Made by a program: the position numbers and the translations under genes. DNA of 25,478 nt. Source: Physocladia obscura. Taxonomy: Eukaryota > Chytridiomycota > Chytridiomycetes > Chytridiales > Chytriomycetaceae. Positions 1 to 10,450 of the stretch are shown piece after piece (position 1 is the stretch's first letter; each line of letters begins with the position of its first letter). The notes beneath the pieces were generated by a model. The model searched no databases and was not told the origin of the DNA. It was given only the letters and a program-made list of their open reading frames with translations. Location: contig JADGJH010000202.1 in assembly GCA_027596945.1 (NCBI GenBank), positions 1-25,478 of the forward strand, read 5' to 3'.

Positions 1-1307
1 CCTGAACTCCTTCTTCGACAGCGCCAAGCGAAACCGATTCTCTCCCACAAGCGATCTTGGTATGCTTTATTTCCTTCAGCTCATGTCAATCAAATTTTAT
101 TGCTGACTTCAATTCCCAATTTTTCTTTTCCCCACCCTTGCTTTTAGCCGAAATTCAGGTCCAATTGGATACGCTGTCGCAATTCATTCCAAATACTCCA
201 ATAGCAGACTTCAGTCCAACACCGTCGTCATCTCAAACGTCTCCGTCAGTTTTCTCGTCTTTTTTTCCCCCAAACAATCCAACGCAAACAAATGTGAAAT
301 CTCCGCTTGAATCGTTTTCAAGCGACGATCTTCAAAATGTCGATGAATTTTTGAATAGCCTCTCATCGATGTTTCAAAATACGAGTTCGACGAAACATTC
401 TCACAATTTTGGTTCGTTCGGAATTCAACAAGCCACTGATGGGTTGTTTCCGCAATCCCAGCAACTGCAAGTACAGCAGCAGAACTACATTTACCAACAG
501 CAACAACAGCAGTACCACAAGCAACAGATAAACTATAAGAATCCGCAATCGGTGTCCATGCAACACTCTTCTCTACAAATACCGCCACAATCGCAATCGT
601 ACTTTCAACTCCAACCCATGTCTGAACAGCAGCAGTCTTTTCTGTTTCAATATCCATTAGAGCAGCCACAGCTACAACATTATCATCAACTGCAACATGG
701 AATACAGTTTGATCCGCAATTTGAGCTCCAAAATCAACACCAATTGCCCGCCCGTCTGAACAATCGTCAACTTCCATTAATTGTACAAAATGTTCTCCCA
801 CTGCAACGCGCGCCTGATGCCATCGGCATCCAACAGCAGCAGCTGCAGCATGCCAGATTAAATGCAGTTGAATTTATGGCGAATGAACGAAAGTCTGGGC
901 TGAGCGTACATTCACTGATTGATCAAGAGAATGAAGATGCTATGGATCATGAAAGCAGTAACACAAGCCAAATTTCAGAACATATGGAGAAAGATGGTGA
1001 CGAAGATACAGAAGATGATAGCAGTACTGTTGTAGCTAAGGATGATGAGTGGCGAAGGCGGTCACCCTTGGATGGAACCATGCTTTCGCCGATAACTGAA
1101 GGCAACAGTGGTAATATTATCAGCAGCAGTGTAGGATTTGGTGTTGTGTTGCCGCCGCTGTCGTCAATTATAAATGGTGGGGCTGGAGTCACAACATTTC
1201 CAAAATCTGATTGTGAAGTTGAGTTGCGAGAGAAAAGGGTGGCTGTCATATTACGCTTGAAGGATTTAGTGCGGATTGAAATGCATGCACGGAGGTTACA
1301 AAATTAA
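1..1307 (+). CDS. RIM101: PacC/Rim101-like pH-response transcription factor, C-terminal part (5' end outside window)
   Basis: Exon 1 is 1-59 (frame starts at base 2), intron 60-147 (GTATGC...TTTTAG, 88 nt, phase 1), exon 2 148-1307 ending in TAA; at least 405 residues remain. The first exon reads LNSFFDSAKRNRFSPTSDL, resembling the segment that follows the C2H2 fingers in PacC/Rim101 (LNxFF, two basic residues, PTS). The last 25 residues (REKRVAVILRLKDLVRIE) resemble the conserved C-terminal IRxIExLRxYI-type helix of PacC. Between them lie Q-rich (about residues 120-275), then acidic/serine-rich stretches. The zinc fingers would be upstream, so the family call rests on two short motifs. Known role of the family: a zinc-finger regulator activated by proteolysis at alkaline pH. 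It converges on ELP6 with 111 bp between stops. Alternative: another Q-rich transcription factor. Confidence 0.6.
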
Positions 1308-1418
1308 ATTCGTATGTTTTTTTGTTTTTGGTTTGTTTTTATTCAAAAATGTATCGTTTTAAATCGCCTCGTATCGTAAAAAAATATTTCATAACCTCTT
1401 TTTATTTTCTTGATTCCG

Positions 1419-2414
1419 TTATGCAAGATTTCCTGGAACCCAAATTTTAACAGCCCCAGATTCAGAAACATGATATAACAAATTATTTGAAGTGATGTCC
1501 AAACTATCTGCGCCACCACCGCCATTATCATTATCATTGTCACTTTCACCATCACTTTCTTCATCACCGGTACCACGAAATACAGTTCCGCCACCTATAC
1601 CAGCTGAACGTATAGCCATACCCGACTCAATGCAAATCTGACCGGTCGCATGGTCCGTGTATCCACTATCCAGGCCACGCACACTGACATGGTAATCGGC
1701 GTGTTCTTTAACATACGACAAGAGAAACAAGTCGTCGGGGGTGGCAATATCGGCGTGGACAAGGACAACGAGACGCGATGTTGGAGCGAATGAATGCAGA
1801 AGTCGACGTGTGTTGAGGAAAAACAGCGTCACGTCCGTGACAAGTATTCCTAGAGACACCAATGATGAGAGGTTGTCGATTGTGATTGTGAGGCGAGTTG
1901 TTGATGGTATTGCTGTTGTTATTGTAGGTGTTGCAGCAGCTTTTATTGCGGCAAAAAGCGAATCCAGAGGAGACACCGACGAAGAAGATGGCGTGATGGG
2001 AAAAGCAGAAGACATATTGAGAAGGAGAGGCACGGCGTCGATAAAGGCAAAAACGGAGTTTTGGTTTTGGGATTCTGAAAGCAAATAGCCAAGTTTGCGC
2101 GCGGTGGAAGTGTAAGTGGACACTGGTCGTGCGAGAGACACGAGTACTGATCGCGTGTGTATTGTTTGAGGCTGAGGTGTCGTTTGCTCTTTGCGCAATG
2201 ATGCTGTTGCTGCGGCTGCAGTTGTTGTCGATTGGGCCAGAAAGTGGTGGATGATTGGCGTTGCGTCGGCGCGCAGCTCGTCGCTGATTAAAAAAACTTG
2301 GCGGCGATTCCGGTGTTTTGATTGCTGCTGTTGTTGGAGTTGTTTTGGCGGCGGAATTAGTGCTGGCAAATGGGCTGCCATTGCGGCAATTGACCCTCCC
2401 TTGTTCAATGCCAT
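1419..2414 (-). CDS. ELP6: Elongator complex subunit ELP6
   Basis: Single exon of 331 residues. The ATG at 2414 is chosen because the frame upstream of it is poly-A-derived (F/L-rich) and begins without ATG. ELP6 is a RecA-fold, ATPase-dead member of the Elp4-Elp5-Elp6 hexamer, which binds tRNA and supports wobble-uridine modification by Elp1-3. Seen in the sequence: the hydrophobic strand plus IDNLSSLVSLG at about residues 179-189, VVLVHAD at 216-222, GLDSGYT at 247-253, and a closing strand (NLLYHVSESGAVKIWVPG), all in the order expected of Elp6. The protein is longer than yeast or human Elp6 (about 270) because of a Q-rich N-terminal stretch, an A/T/S-rich loop and an acidic D/E/N/G insert at about 283-301. 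It is divergently transcribed from the unknown gene at 2462 with 47 bp between start codons. Confidence 0.8.
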   Translation of the reverse strand: MALNKGGSIAAMAAHLPALIPPPKQLQQQQQSKHRNRRQVFLISDELRADATPIIHHFLAQSTTTAAAATASLRKEQTTPQPQTIHTRSVLVSLARPVSTYTSTARKLGYLLSESQNQNSVFAFIDAVPLLLNMSSAFPITPSSSSVSPLDSLFAAIKAAATPTITTAIPSTTRLTITIDNLSSLVSLGILVTDVTLFFLNTRRLLHSFAPTSRLVVLVHADIATPDDLFLLSYVKEHADYHVSVRGLDSGYTDHATGQICIESGMAIRSAGIGGGTVFRGTGDEESDGESDNDNDNGGGGADSLDITSNNLLYHVSESGAVKIWVPGNLA

Positions 2415-2461
2415 GAAAAAATTTAAAAAAAGTTTGCTGAAAAAAAAAAGGAACACAGATC
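2415..2461. promoter_or_regulatory. 47-bp A-rich spacer between two divergent start codons
   Basis: The ATG of ELP6 (2414, minus) and the ATG of the unknown gene (2462, plus) are separated by an almost pure A/T stretch with A runs of 7 and 10. Either both genes share a very short bidirectional promoter, or one of the true starts lies further inside its gene. No TATA box or operator is recognised. Confidence 0.3.
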
Positions 2462-3621
2462 ATGCTCAACTCTTCAGTAGCCCAACCACAACATCCACAA
2501 AAACGCAAAGATACCGACAGTGATGACGAATACGAATACAAAAACAAATCGGAAGAATCGCACAAACTTACGCATCGAAATAAACGTCCATGTTCAGACA
2601 CTCCCGTTGATGTTATTAGCGAGCACGATAACTCCTCCATCTTAGGATCTTCTGCCGTTGCCGGAAACCAAATTATCAAGAGTTCTTTAATTGGCGCAAG
2701 TGTGACTGAAAAACTTCAATTAAACAGTCTGCTTCTTAGGCCTGGTCAAGGTGTGGACTGTAATGTCCGAACATCCAAAAAAAAAAAAAAAATATAATTC
2801 CTAATCAAATATATTTTTTTATTATTAATTTGCTTCTTATAGAAAACGTATTGAATAACAACGCGTCGTCTTTGGAGGTTGGAAAACATGAGGAAGAGGA
2901 GGAGGAGGAACAACTTGCCGACCAAATCTGCGACCTTCTTGGTATCTCCAACGTTGTTGGCGAATTCAATCAAGAATTAATTAATCCTGAAGATGCTGAC
3001 ACGTAAATTTTATTTCATTTTCCTTTTAGCCTGTCCGTGTGTATTTTTCTCTACGTTTTATTACAAAAAAAATTTAATTTCGTTTTTAAATGGCAAAATA
3101 GAATCGTGTTCCCGGTCAGTTTCAAACCTGAGCGTGATTTTTTCCTGGCTCACAAACTAGCTGTAATGGCACCGCTCCCAAGCGACCAAGAAGCAGAGGA
3201 TTCCGACAATGAGGGAGAAGAAAACGACAGGTTTGGGAATGATTCGTTGCAAATCGAACCGCAGCTCGTGTCCGAATCTTTGTCGCCTCCGCATTCACCG
3301 GTATCACGAATGCACGCTCCTGTATCGCAACAACGAAACTCTCTTGATCGCAACAATACTGTCAGTGGCAACAACAGCAATAATAATCTGCTAAACGGCT
3401 CTCAAAGTGTTGTTGACGATGAAATTCAACAGTCTTCGTCTCAAATCGCGACACCGATCAATCAAATTCACAGTTCTGGGTTTCCTGGACTAACGCCCGA
3501 GGATTCGGCTGTGCGGGCAGCGACAGTTAGAAGCGTTGTGCATGAAAGCGCAGCGCGTATTGAGAGTCCAGCAACTTTTAGAAGATTTAATATCAAATCA
3601 CATAACGGACTTTTTTTTTGA
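2462..3621 (+). CDS. Unknown acidic, low-complexity protein (three exons)
   Basis: Exons 2462-2750, 2843-3002 and 3102-3621; introns 2751-2842 (GTGTGG...TTATAG, phase 1) and 3003-3101 (GTAAAT...AAATAG, phase 2). The total of 969 nt gives 322 residues with the frame kept throughout. An alternative keeps a 9-nt microexon at 3030-3038 by splitting the second intron in two; both solutions preserve the frame. The N-terminus is hydrophilic (KRKDTDSDDEYEYKNKSEE, possible nuclear localisation signal). Exon 2 has a run of seven E, then a hydrophobic patch (LADQICDLLGISNVVGEF). Exon 3 opens with IVFPVSFKPERDFFLAHKL, the most conserved-looking segment, followed by acidic and S/N/Q-rich sequence with SPPHSP phosphosite-like motifs. 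The family is not recognised and no function is proposed. Confidence 0.6.
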
Positions 3622-4330
3622 TGTTTTTTTTTGTTTTGTTTTTATTTTTGATTTGACTTTGAACATTTGACTTTGAAGGGGGATTTTTTTTTTTAGCAAT
3701 GAACAAACGAACAAATTGTGACCAGATATTTTCAAAATACAAAATATTATCTTTTTTTGCCTTTATTTCTTTAAATTTCAATTATTTTTTTTTAAAATTG
3801 CAAAAAATTTAAAAAATTATTGCGTTCCGATATGAATCTCCATTGCCCCACCTCTATTTCCGCCATAATTTATTTCTTTCAGCGATTTTTTTTGTTTCTT
3901 TTTCTGAGAAACAAACTGTGGCTATTGCAATTCGAGAGCAACAAGCATCTCATTCAGCGGTCTATGAATTTCTCAAAAAAACAAAAGCAAAAAGCATGGG
4001 TGTTTTGTACTTTGATTTTGCCAAATTCGCATATATATTGGCTTTGGAATGACAGTAGCGAATGCCACGAATCTGGACAAACCTGATTAACTAACAAAAT
4101 TTACAAAGATTTTTCATTCAGTTTTTATTCAGTTAAATCCGCCAAGCCAATATTTAAGGACGAAACAACAGCAGGAAACTTGCGGACTAACACGGTGCAA
4201 TATGCAAATGTATGGCAATGAGGATTTAACTCAGAAAAGACAGAATAAAGAGCTAAGAAAATTGAGGAATACGTAAATATGAGATATATGAGAAGAAAAA
4301 GAGTGAATTGGTGAGAATAAATTATTAAAG
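3622..4330. other. Intergenic, very AT-rich; one small doubtful open frame
   Basis: Mostly T/A homopolymers and the 3' flanks of the genes on either side. A 69-codon plus-strand frame at 3843-4052 begins MPHLYFRHNLFLSAIFF and ends ...YFDFAKFAYILALE. Its second half looks protein-like and could be an exon following a TTTCAG acceptor at about 3880, but no partner exon or homologue is apparent. No RNA gene is seen. Confidence 0.3.
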
Positions 4331-6700
4331 TCATCTTTTGCTAACAACGCAAGATCCCATTGGCATACCAACACGACCAATGCGGCGATTATAAGCATTG
4401 TCCTTATAATATCCTGAAAGACTAGAAAAATTGAACGGTGGCATAAAATATTGTGGCGGTGGCGGTGGTATTCTTACGTTATTTTGCAACGTTTGAAACT
4501 TTTCATAAAGCATTTTTTCCAACTTGATATCATTATCTTTTGTAGCTTGTATGATGGCATCTTTGAACTGTTTGTCTTTTACGTCCGCTTCGTGCTTAAG
4601 TTTATCAAGATCGTCCTGGAGTTTCTTGACAAGAACCATCCAAATTTTATTTTGCTCGTTCTGCTGCTTCAAATAATCCTCTTCAAGTTCACGTGCACGG
4701 ATTTCTTCCTCGTGTTTTATCTTGTTCAGACATATCTCTGTTTGAAGCGCATTCAGTTCCAAAATTTTCATAACATTTTCCGTGTCCTTTGTTATTTTAT
4801 CCTGATTTTCATCCCAAATGAATTCTCAATTTTGAAATATAAATCAGGCAGAACTTTTAAATCTTTTTCAAAGGAATTTGCATTAGTGCAACTGTTACTT
4901 TCAACTTTCAATGAAATTCGAGTGTAAATGGATTTGAAGTGAGCCGCGTAAGCATCTTTAGACGCAGAATAATTAAGAGACCAATAACGACCAACGAGGC
5001 CTTCATTCATTAGAATTTCACTGCCACCATCTGGGTCGGCAAATTCTACATGTTGGCTGTTTTTATGATAGATTTAATAAATTTTTGTTTGTAATTACAG
5101 TATGTACTGACCGAAATTCTTCAACTGTCAAATCCCGTGATTGTCCAATGAGGGCTTCAGAAATCATTTTGATAGCACCACTCAAAACTGCTGTGTGTCT
5201 CTTAAGAAATTCCGTTTTCATGATTGGAAAAGAGGGTATCAACTAAAGTAGGAGGTAACAAATTGGTTAATCTTGAAAATTTTTAAAGAACATACTTGCC
5301 TTGTCCATTTCATGCTTGTATAATGTTTCTGCTTCAAGCTTTGCCTCATTTGCTTCATGAGCAATAAGGATTTTGAACAAATCTCCAAGACCGACTTGCT
5401 TCCGGGAATTCATCATCTCAATTGCTTGCTGGCAATATAGAAGATAACCTTAAATAAAGAGTAAGATGGTGTACAATAATTGAATCTCAATCAAAAATGT
5501 TTTACCTTCGCCATCCAATTTGTGATTCTCTTATGGACTTCCATTGATAATATCTCCAAAGTATTGCTTTGGTGGAGTATTTGCAAGAAATTCAGCAATA
5601 AAATCCCGCATGACACTAACAAATAATGGATTCAATTGTTTATTGCTCATTTCCTCAACATGTTTAAATTTTGTAGGGTCGCACTGGCATTAAAATTATT
5701 AACCATAAAAAACACAATAGAATCAAATTGCTACCGAAAATGGAACTGCAATACAGTCAATTGATGGAAATTGGCTTGTAATAGCAGCACGTATATCCTT
5801 TTGATTGTCATCTTGACCCAAGCAGCCTTCAAGAAGATATTGACGAGGAGTGCCAGGTATTTCCAAGTAAGCATCGCGGATTAAAACGAGTAATTTAGGA
5901 AGGTATTCGCGCATATTAATTGGTTTCAATTGATCTCCGTTATCAGAATTCTGGAGCAAAGTTTTTGCGAGAGTTTTGTCGCATAGCCAAGAAGGTGAAC
6001 AGTTGATTCCTCCTTTTTTGTCTGTATGCTCAATATGAACTTATCAGAATGGTGAGTGTGTACAAGCGCATGTCATTATCGGAATTTCTTTTTTTGACAT
6101 CGCCAAGACCCTCTGTGTCCAGGCAGATGATATAAGACTTGGATTTTGGCAATCGGCGCCCCCAAGCCCATATTCCTTGTGTTTCAGCCTGCAATTTACT
6201 GATTTACAAACAATTAGGAATACAAAAAAGTAATTTACTTGTGTTGAGTGGCCCAAACGGAAACCAGTCTTGGAACCAACAAGTTGATTCATAACATAAG
6301 ATTTGCCACTCCGATAGACGCCAGCAATACCAACAATTCGAGTTTCCCAGCCTTTTTCAAATCCACCAAAGATCCTTTGAACATCATTGGTTAATTCAAA
6401 ATGAGAGTCACTGTTGAAATTGAACATCTTGAATGGATTTTCTGTTATCAACTTTCCTTCTCCAGGGAGGCTTTCGTACTCTCAAGGGATGTCTGTCAAG
6501 AAAATAAAAGGGACACAAAATTTTTATAGATCGTGTGTTTCATACCGGACGAAGCAATTTGGTCTTTTGGCAAGTTTTCTTTGTTATCTATTGATTGCGT
6601 AAGAGACGGCGAAGTGACAGGGAGTCTTGCATTTTCTAAGTCAACCAAATTTAGTTTGTTCAATTTGTGATATCATTTACGTACGAAATTGCGATTGCAT
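4331..6700 (-). pseudogene. Guanylate-binding protein (GB1/GBP-type large GTPase), disrupted
   Basis: Nine exons read on the minus strand: 6700-6685, 6635-6546, 6492-6239, 6188-5734, 5683-5506, 5448-5300, 5242-5112, 5056-4855, 4801-4331; introns are 49-57 nt. About 640 codons, close to GBP size plus an N-terminal S/T-rich tail. GTPase signatures: P-loop GVYRSGKSYVMNQL, switch region GHSTQ/AETQGIWAW, G3 LDTEGLGD, then NDMRLYTLTILISSY and the RD-type segment LLVLIRDAYLEI. The second half is helical and charged, and ends in a coiled coil (4771-4480) and a PPPPP tail. GBPs are dynamin-superfamily GTPases, linked to cell-autonomous defence in animals. Breaks: in-frame TGA at 6482-6484, TGA at 6030-6032 next to a frame change, a second frame change near the T5 run at 5962-5966, and TAA at 5531-5533. 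All splice sites look intact, so this is a recent pseudogene or a live gene with consensus errors. The start at 6700 is tentative. Confidence 0.65.
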
Positions 6701-7152
6701 TGCATCAATTTTGTTGTCAAAAATTTCAGGTGTTTTGCTAGTCCTGGAGTTTTCTTGTCCAACAATATTTCTGGTCGATGGCAGTTATCCACGACTGAAT
6801 GTTTTGATACTTTGCACCCATGACTGCTTATTGCAATTCCAGTATTATAATATACTTTTTATGACGCAAATTCTCGTACTAAAAAAATAAAAATATGTAC
6901 ATATAACCATTGTGCAGAAAGGGACAATGGACAACTGTTGTGCAGAAAATGAAAATGGATAACAAATTCTCAGCAAAGTTGTGAAAATGCTCATTAAAAA
7001 ACAAAATGTGGAACGCGTGAAAAACAAAAACAACTGTTTTTGAGATTTCTAGGCTTTTTTTAATTTTAATTTTAATTTTTTAAAAAAAAATTTATTTCCC
7101 ATAAATATGAAAAAAATAGCAGCAACACATATTTTATTAAACAGCATAATTG
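6701..7152. other. Spacer between the GBP 5' end and the helicase 3' end
   Basis: AT-rich. It holds the presumed promoter/5' leader of the GBP-type gene (minus strand) and the 3' flank of the helicase gene. An open but unplaced minus-strand stretch at about 6700-6790 could be further N-terminal coding sequence of the GBP-type gene. A 28-bp tandem repeat lies at 6910-6965. Confidence 0.4.
6910..6965. repeat. Imperfect tandem repeat, 2 x 28 bp
   Basis: Two consecutive 28-bp units both beginning TTGTGCAGAAA and continuing with AATGGA(C/T)AAC; they differ at several positions. Not in a recognised gene. Confidence 0.6.
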
Positions 7153-10100
7153 TCATTCACGTGTGAAAAAAAATTCAAAGATCGTGGGACATTCGCACTT
7201 GAATCCCGAATCTTGACTAGCCATTCTCGGCTGATACGATTCGAAGCCATCCAAGTCAAATTGAAACGAACCCATCAGCATAAAACATTCACTGCGTCCC
7301 CTCGCGAGCACATCCCACCTCGAAAACTGATCGTTGCATAGTCCCAAAAGAATACGAACATTAATTGCCGTCTTCGAGAGAAACCGTGCGCGCGCAGATT
7401 TGAAAAAGTCAGTGATGAGCTTGCTGTTGTCTTCGTTGTTGTCGCCGGTGCCCAAGTATGGAAACAGCCATACTAACACAACAGATGAATTCTCGGTGTG
7501 TTGGAACCAATAGTCGTGTTTTTGTTCATGCATACGTGTTGCATCCACTTCAAACTCAACGATTGCCGAATATTCAGATTCCATTCGCTCAACACGAAAA
7601 ACTGCATTATCTCCGTACACGTTCACAAGCCCTTCAAACGAATCAAGAACCGTTCCTATCACTTTGTACTTTGTGCGTCGCGCTAGTGCTTCTGAAAACG
7701 CGAAATCGCCGTCGCCAAACATAATGAAATGCGAATTTCGGTATTCAGAACGGGTTTTGACAAATTCAATATCGAAATATTCGGCACGTGTATCATCAAT
7801 GTATCGATTTTGAATTTCCAGCGGTAGTGTGGAGGACTGGTATAGCCATTCAAACATAATTTTAATATTTCGGTTGGTTTCGGTTTCAGAAATGTGTCTA
7901 AAACGACAATTGGAGCCAAATTTGCATGTATCTCCGAATCGACAAATTGGAACACTTGATGGAGAAAATACATCTGTCTGGAGAATATTCATCTGTGTCA
8001 TGTTATCAATCAATGCTCTAAGACGCTGATATTTCAATCCAAAATGTGAAAATGCTTTGCAATAAGTTTGTGAATTGCAAAAATTTTCCGAGCTATCTGA
8101 GTTCAAATTCTGTTCTTGCAAACAAACGTGATCCTTAGCCATCTGATAATTTAGTGTCCATTTATGTTGATTATTATATAAAAACTTTGAGTAATTGTTT
8201 GCATCTGGCAAGGTATGCCCAGAAGCGTGAAACATGGCAGGATACAAATCTTTCAAGAAAGTTGGTCGAAATTTGTGCAAAACCCCAATTGCAAAATCAA
8301 CTTGATTCACAACGTTTCGAATTGCATCTGGAATCATGTAATGCTCTCTCGCAAACTGAGCCTCGTCGTCAGGAATATGCCAAAATGGAAGTGTCTCAGA
8401 AAGTGGAAGCTTTTCAAGTCTTTTCTTCACCGCGTATCTCAAGTTGAAAAAATCGACCGCAGCCAAATTTCCAATCAATAAGGTTTGATCATCGCTGACT
8501 CCAAACTTTTGTTGGTGGCCATTGATGTTTTCGCCAACGTGTTTAATGATTGGATGAGGCGTATTACTCACGATAGCGGCAAGCACAATTGACTCATAAA
8601 GAATCCCAAGCCGCGTTCCATTTAGTATCAAAAGAGTAGCTTCAAAACTAAAAGGAAATGCAGCAATAAATTCACCAACACTTGTTGCGGAAACATGAGA
8701 TCGCTGACCAGATTTTATGTGGCAAGCTCCGAAAGACTCCAAAAATGAAAACGCCTAGTTAAATTTTTTGGATGAATTCAGATTGATTCTTTTCGGATTA
8801 TCTACATATTTTCTCACATCATCTACTACTTGGGCACTCGGTGGATTTGGGCATTGAGAAAATATTTTTCTCGCGTTTCTCAACGTTGTGTCAGGGCTAC
8901 AAGTAAATGCGAGTGCCTCGTTTCTTAAATTTGACAAGATCAGCTGCGGAGTTTCAAACTCGACAAATTTGTCAAAAAACTTCTTGGGTACAAGTCGAAA
9001 AACTGTTCCAGGGCATGTCCGCCCAGTACGACCGCGGCGTTGATTGGATTGCGATTTGGAACACCACACTAGAGTCGGGGTATATCGTGAGTCCTTCCAT
9101 TTTACTTGAATCGTTAGGCTTGGATCGATTACGTAAGCGCAATTGTTGAAAGTGAGACTAGATTCTGAAATGTTTGACGTTAGAATAACGGTGCGATCTG
9201 AAGTTTTTGAATCGGCTGATCCATTTATTGTTGACAAACAGTTTTCAACATCGACCGAAGAGTGGAGGCAGTGGACTATGATGCCAAGATTTAATTTGCG
9301 CAGCATTCGATCAACTTCGACAAGCATTCGGTATGTTGGAAGAAACACAAGAATTGATCCATTATTGTCAGTTGGTTTTGCAAACTTCAAGTGTACGTAT
9401 TTCACAGTTTCAACGACAACGTCTTGCAGCATTGGTACAAATGCCGTAAGATTCAAATTGTGAGCGAGAGTGAATTCCTTCTGCAATCGACTCAGATTGT
9501 TTGAAGCAGGCAAATAATCCAAATAAATTTCGCGAGTAGCTGGAATTGCATCTAGCGACGCGTATTCAGGGATGCGGAAGACAGACTCGGGACCCAGCGC
9601 GAAATACGAACAATAAGCCTTGATATCGAGCGTGGCGGACATGATGACGAGCTTGATGGAACACACACGTTGGGCAGCAAGGAGTGCCTTGACAGACGCA
9701 AGTACGAGATCGGATTCGACGCTGCGTTCGTGGACTTCGTCGATGCAAATGACTTTGTAGGGCATGTTCGCGAAGCCGGAAGCGAGCAGTTCCTTGAGCA
9801 GAATGCCAGCTGTGCTGAACAAAATCTGGGTGTTCGTGACGGAAACATTGCGTTGGCCAATGTGGAAGCCAACGTCGGTTCCACCCACAGCCACGCCACG
9901 CTCGGCCGCCACGCGCGCCGCAAGACTGACGGCGGCTATGCGGCGCGGCTGCGTGCACAGAATCGGCTGCTTGAAATGCTGTTGTAGAATCTGCGGGATT
10001 TTGGAACTCTTGCCGCTGCCTGTAGCGCCGACTGTCGTGCCGTGTAAGTTTGCTTAGTTCTTGTTTCCGCACGTTCGCGTTTCTCACCTATCACTGATAT

Positions 10101-10166
10101 CGGATTCACGAGCACCAGGTCGATGATGGCCTGCTGGTTTTGTTCACTTGGCAGCGACCGTGTCAT
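7153..10166 (-). CDS. DEAH/RHA-type RNA helicase with CCCH zinc finger and C-terminal BMT5-like (DUF2431) domain
   Basis: Exons 10166-10088, 10031-8806, 8754-7153; introns 10032-10087 (56 nt, phase 1) and 8755-8805 (51 nt, phase 0, containing an in-frame TAG). The product is 968 residues. Helicase motifs: I GATGSGKS (28-35), Ia TQPRRIAA (53-60), II DEVH (124-127), III SAT (158-160), V TSNISESSLT, VI QRRGRTGR (357-364). A winged-helix/HA2-like region follows (after residue 435; ends ESIVLAAIVSNT). A CCCH finger with spacing C-x5-C-x5-C-x3-H spans about 706-722. The C-terminal about 190 residues carry FGDGDFAFSEALARR (about 781-795) and WLFPYLGTG (864-872), like the GEGDFSFS and NFPHTG motifs of the BMT5 family, which methylates N3 of uridine in 25S rRNA. 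DExH-CCCH proteins are known from plants; the added methyltransferase-like domain suggests an rRNA-related role (inference). The SAM-binding motif is retained, the PHxG motif is altered (PYLG). The start is the first ATG before motif I. Confidence 0.8.
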
Positions 10167-10378
10167 ATGCAAAAAAAAAACACACGGACACCCTTGTTTG
10201 AAAAACAATCTGCTTCCTCCAAATAAAATACTTCAACTTTTTAAGTTTAATCATCAAAGATTGTTTCAGATCAAAATTTTCTAAACTTCACTGTGCCGCA
10301 TAAATGTTAAATGATCAGACTATAACCGTTATGTTTAAATAAACATTAATATAAATAACTATAAAGTCGTGAAAATAT

Positions 10379-10450
10379 GGGGATTTAGCTCAGTGGTAGA
10401 GCGCTCGCTTTGCATGCGAGATGCCGAGGGATCAATCCCCTCAATCTCCA
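10379..10450 (+). tRNA. tRNA-Ala(TGC): tRNA-Ala, anticodon TGC
   Basis: A 72-nt cloverleaf without intron. Acceptor GGGGATT pairs with AATCTCC (one G-T pair), discriminator A at 10450. The D arm has GCTC/GAGC. The anticodon stem CTCGC/GCGAG holds loop TTTGCAT, with anticodon TGC at 10411-10413. T-arm GAGGG/CCCTC has loop ATCAATC; A instead of T at position 54 is known from some eukaryotic alanine tRNAs. A T6 run follows directly. It lies between the helicase and the KHE-like gene. Confidence 0.95.

Noticed and set aside
1708..2679. Other long open frames overlapping ELP6 on both strands
   Set aside because: No recognisable motif; shadows of the ELP6 coding frame.
4792..4860. Apparent frameshift in the GBP C-terminal half
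   Set aside because: Explained by a 53-nt GT-AG intron (4802-4854) that joins in phase 0.
6007..6036. Ultra-short 19-nt intron as explanation of the TGA at 6030-6032
   Set aside because: Other introns here are 37 nt or longer, and splicing would remove residues that fit the conserved GTPase segment; a lesion is more likely.
8740..8760. In-frame TAG read as separating a helicase gene from a second zinc-finger/methyltransferase gene
   Set aside because: A 51-nt GT-AG intron removes the stop and the winged-helix domain starts directly at the junction, so one gene is the better model.
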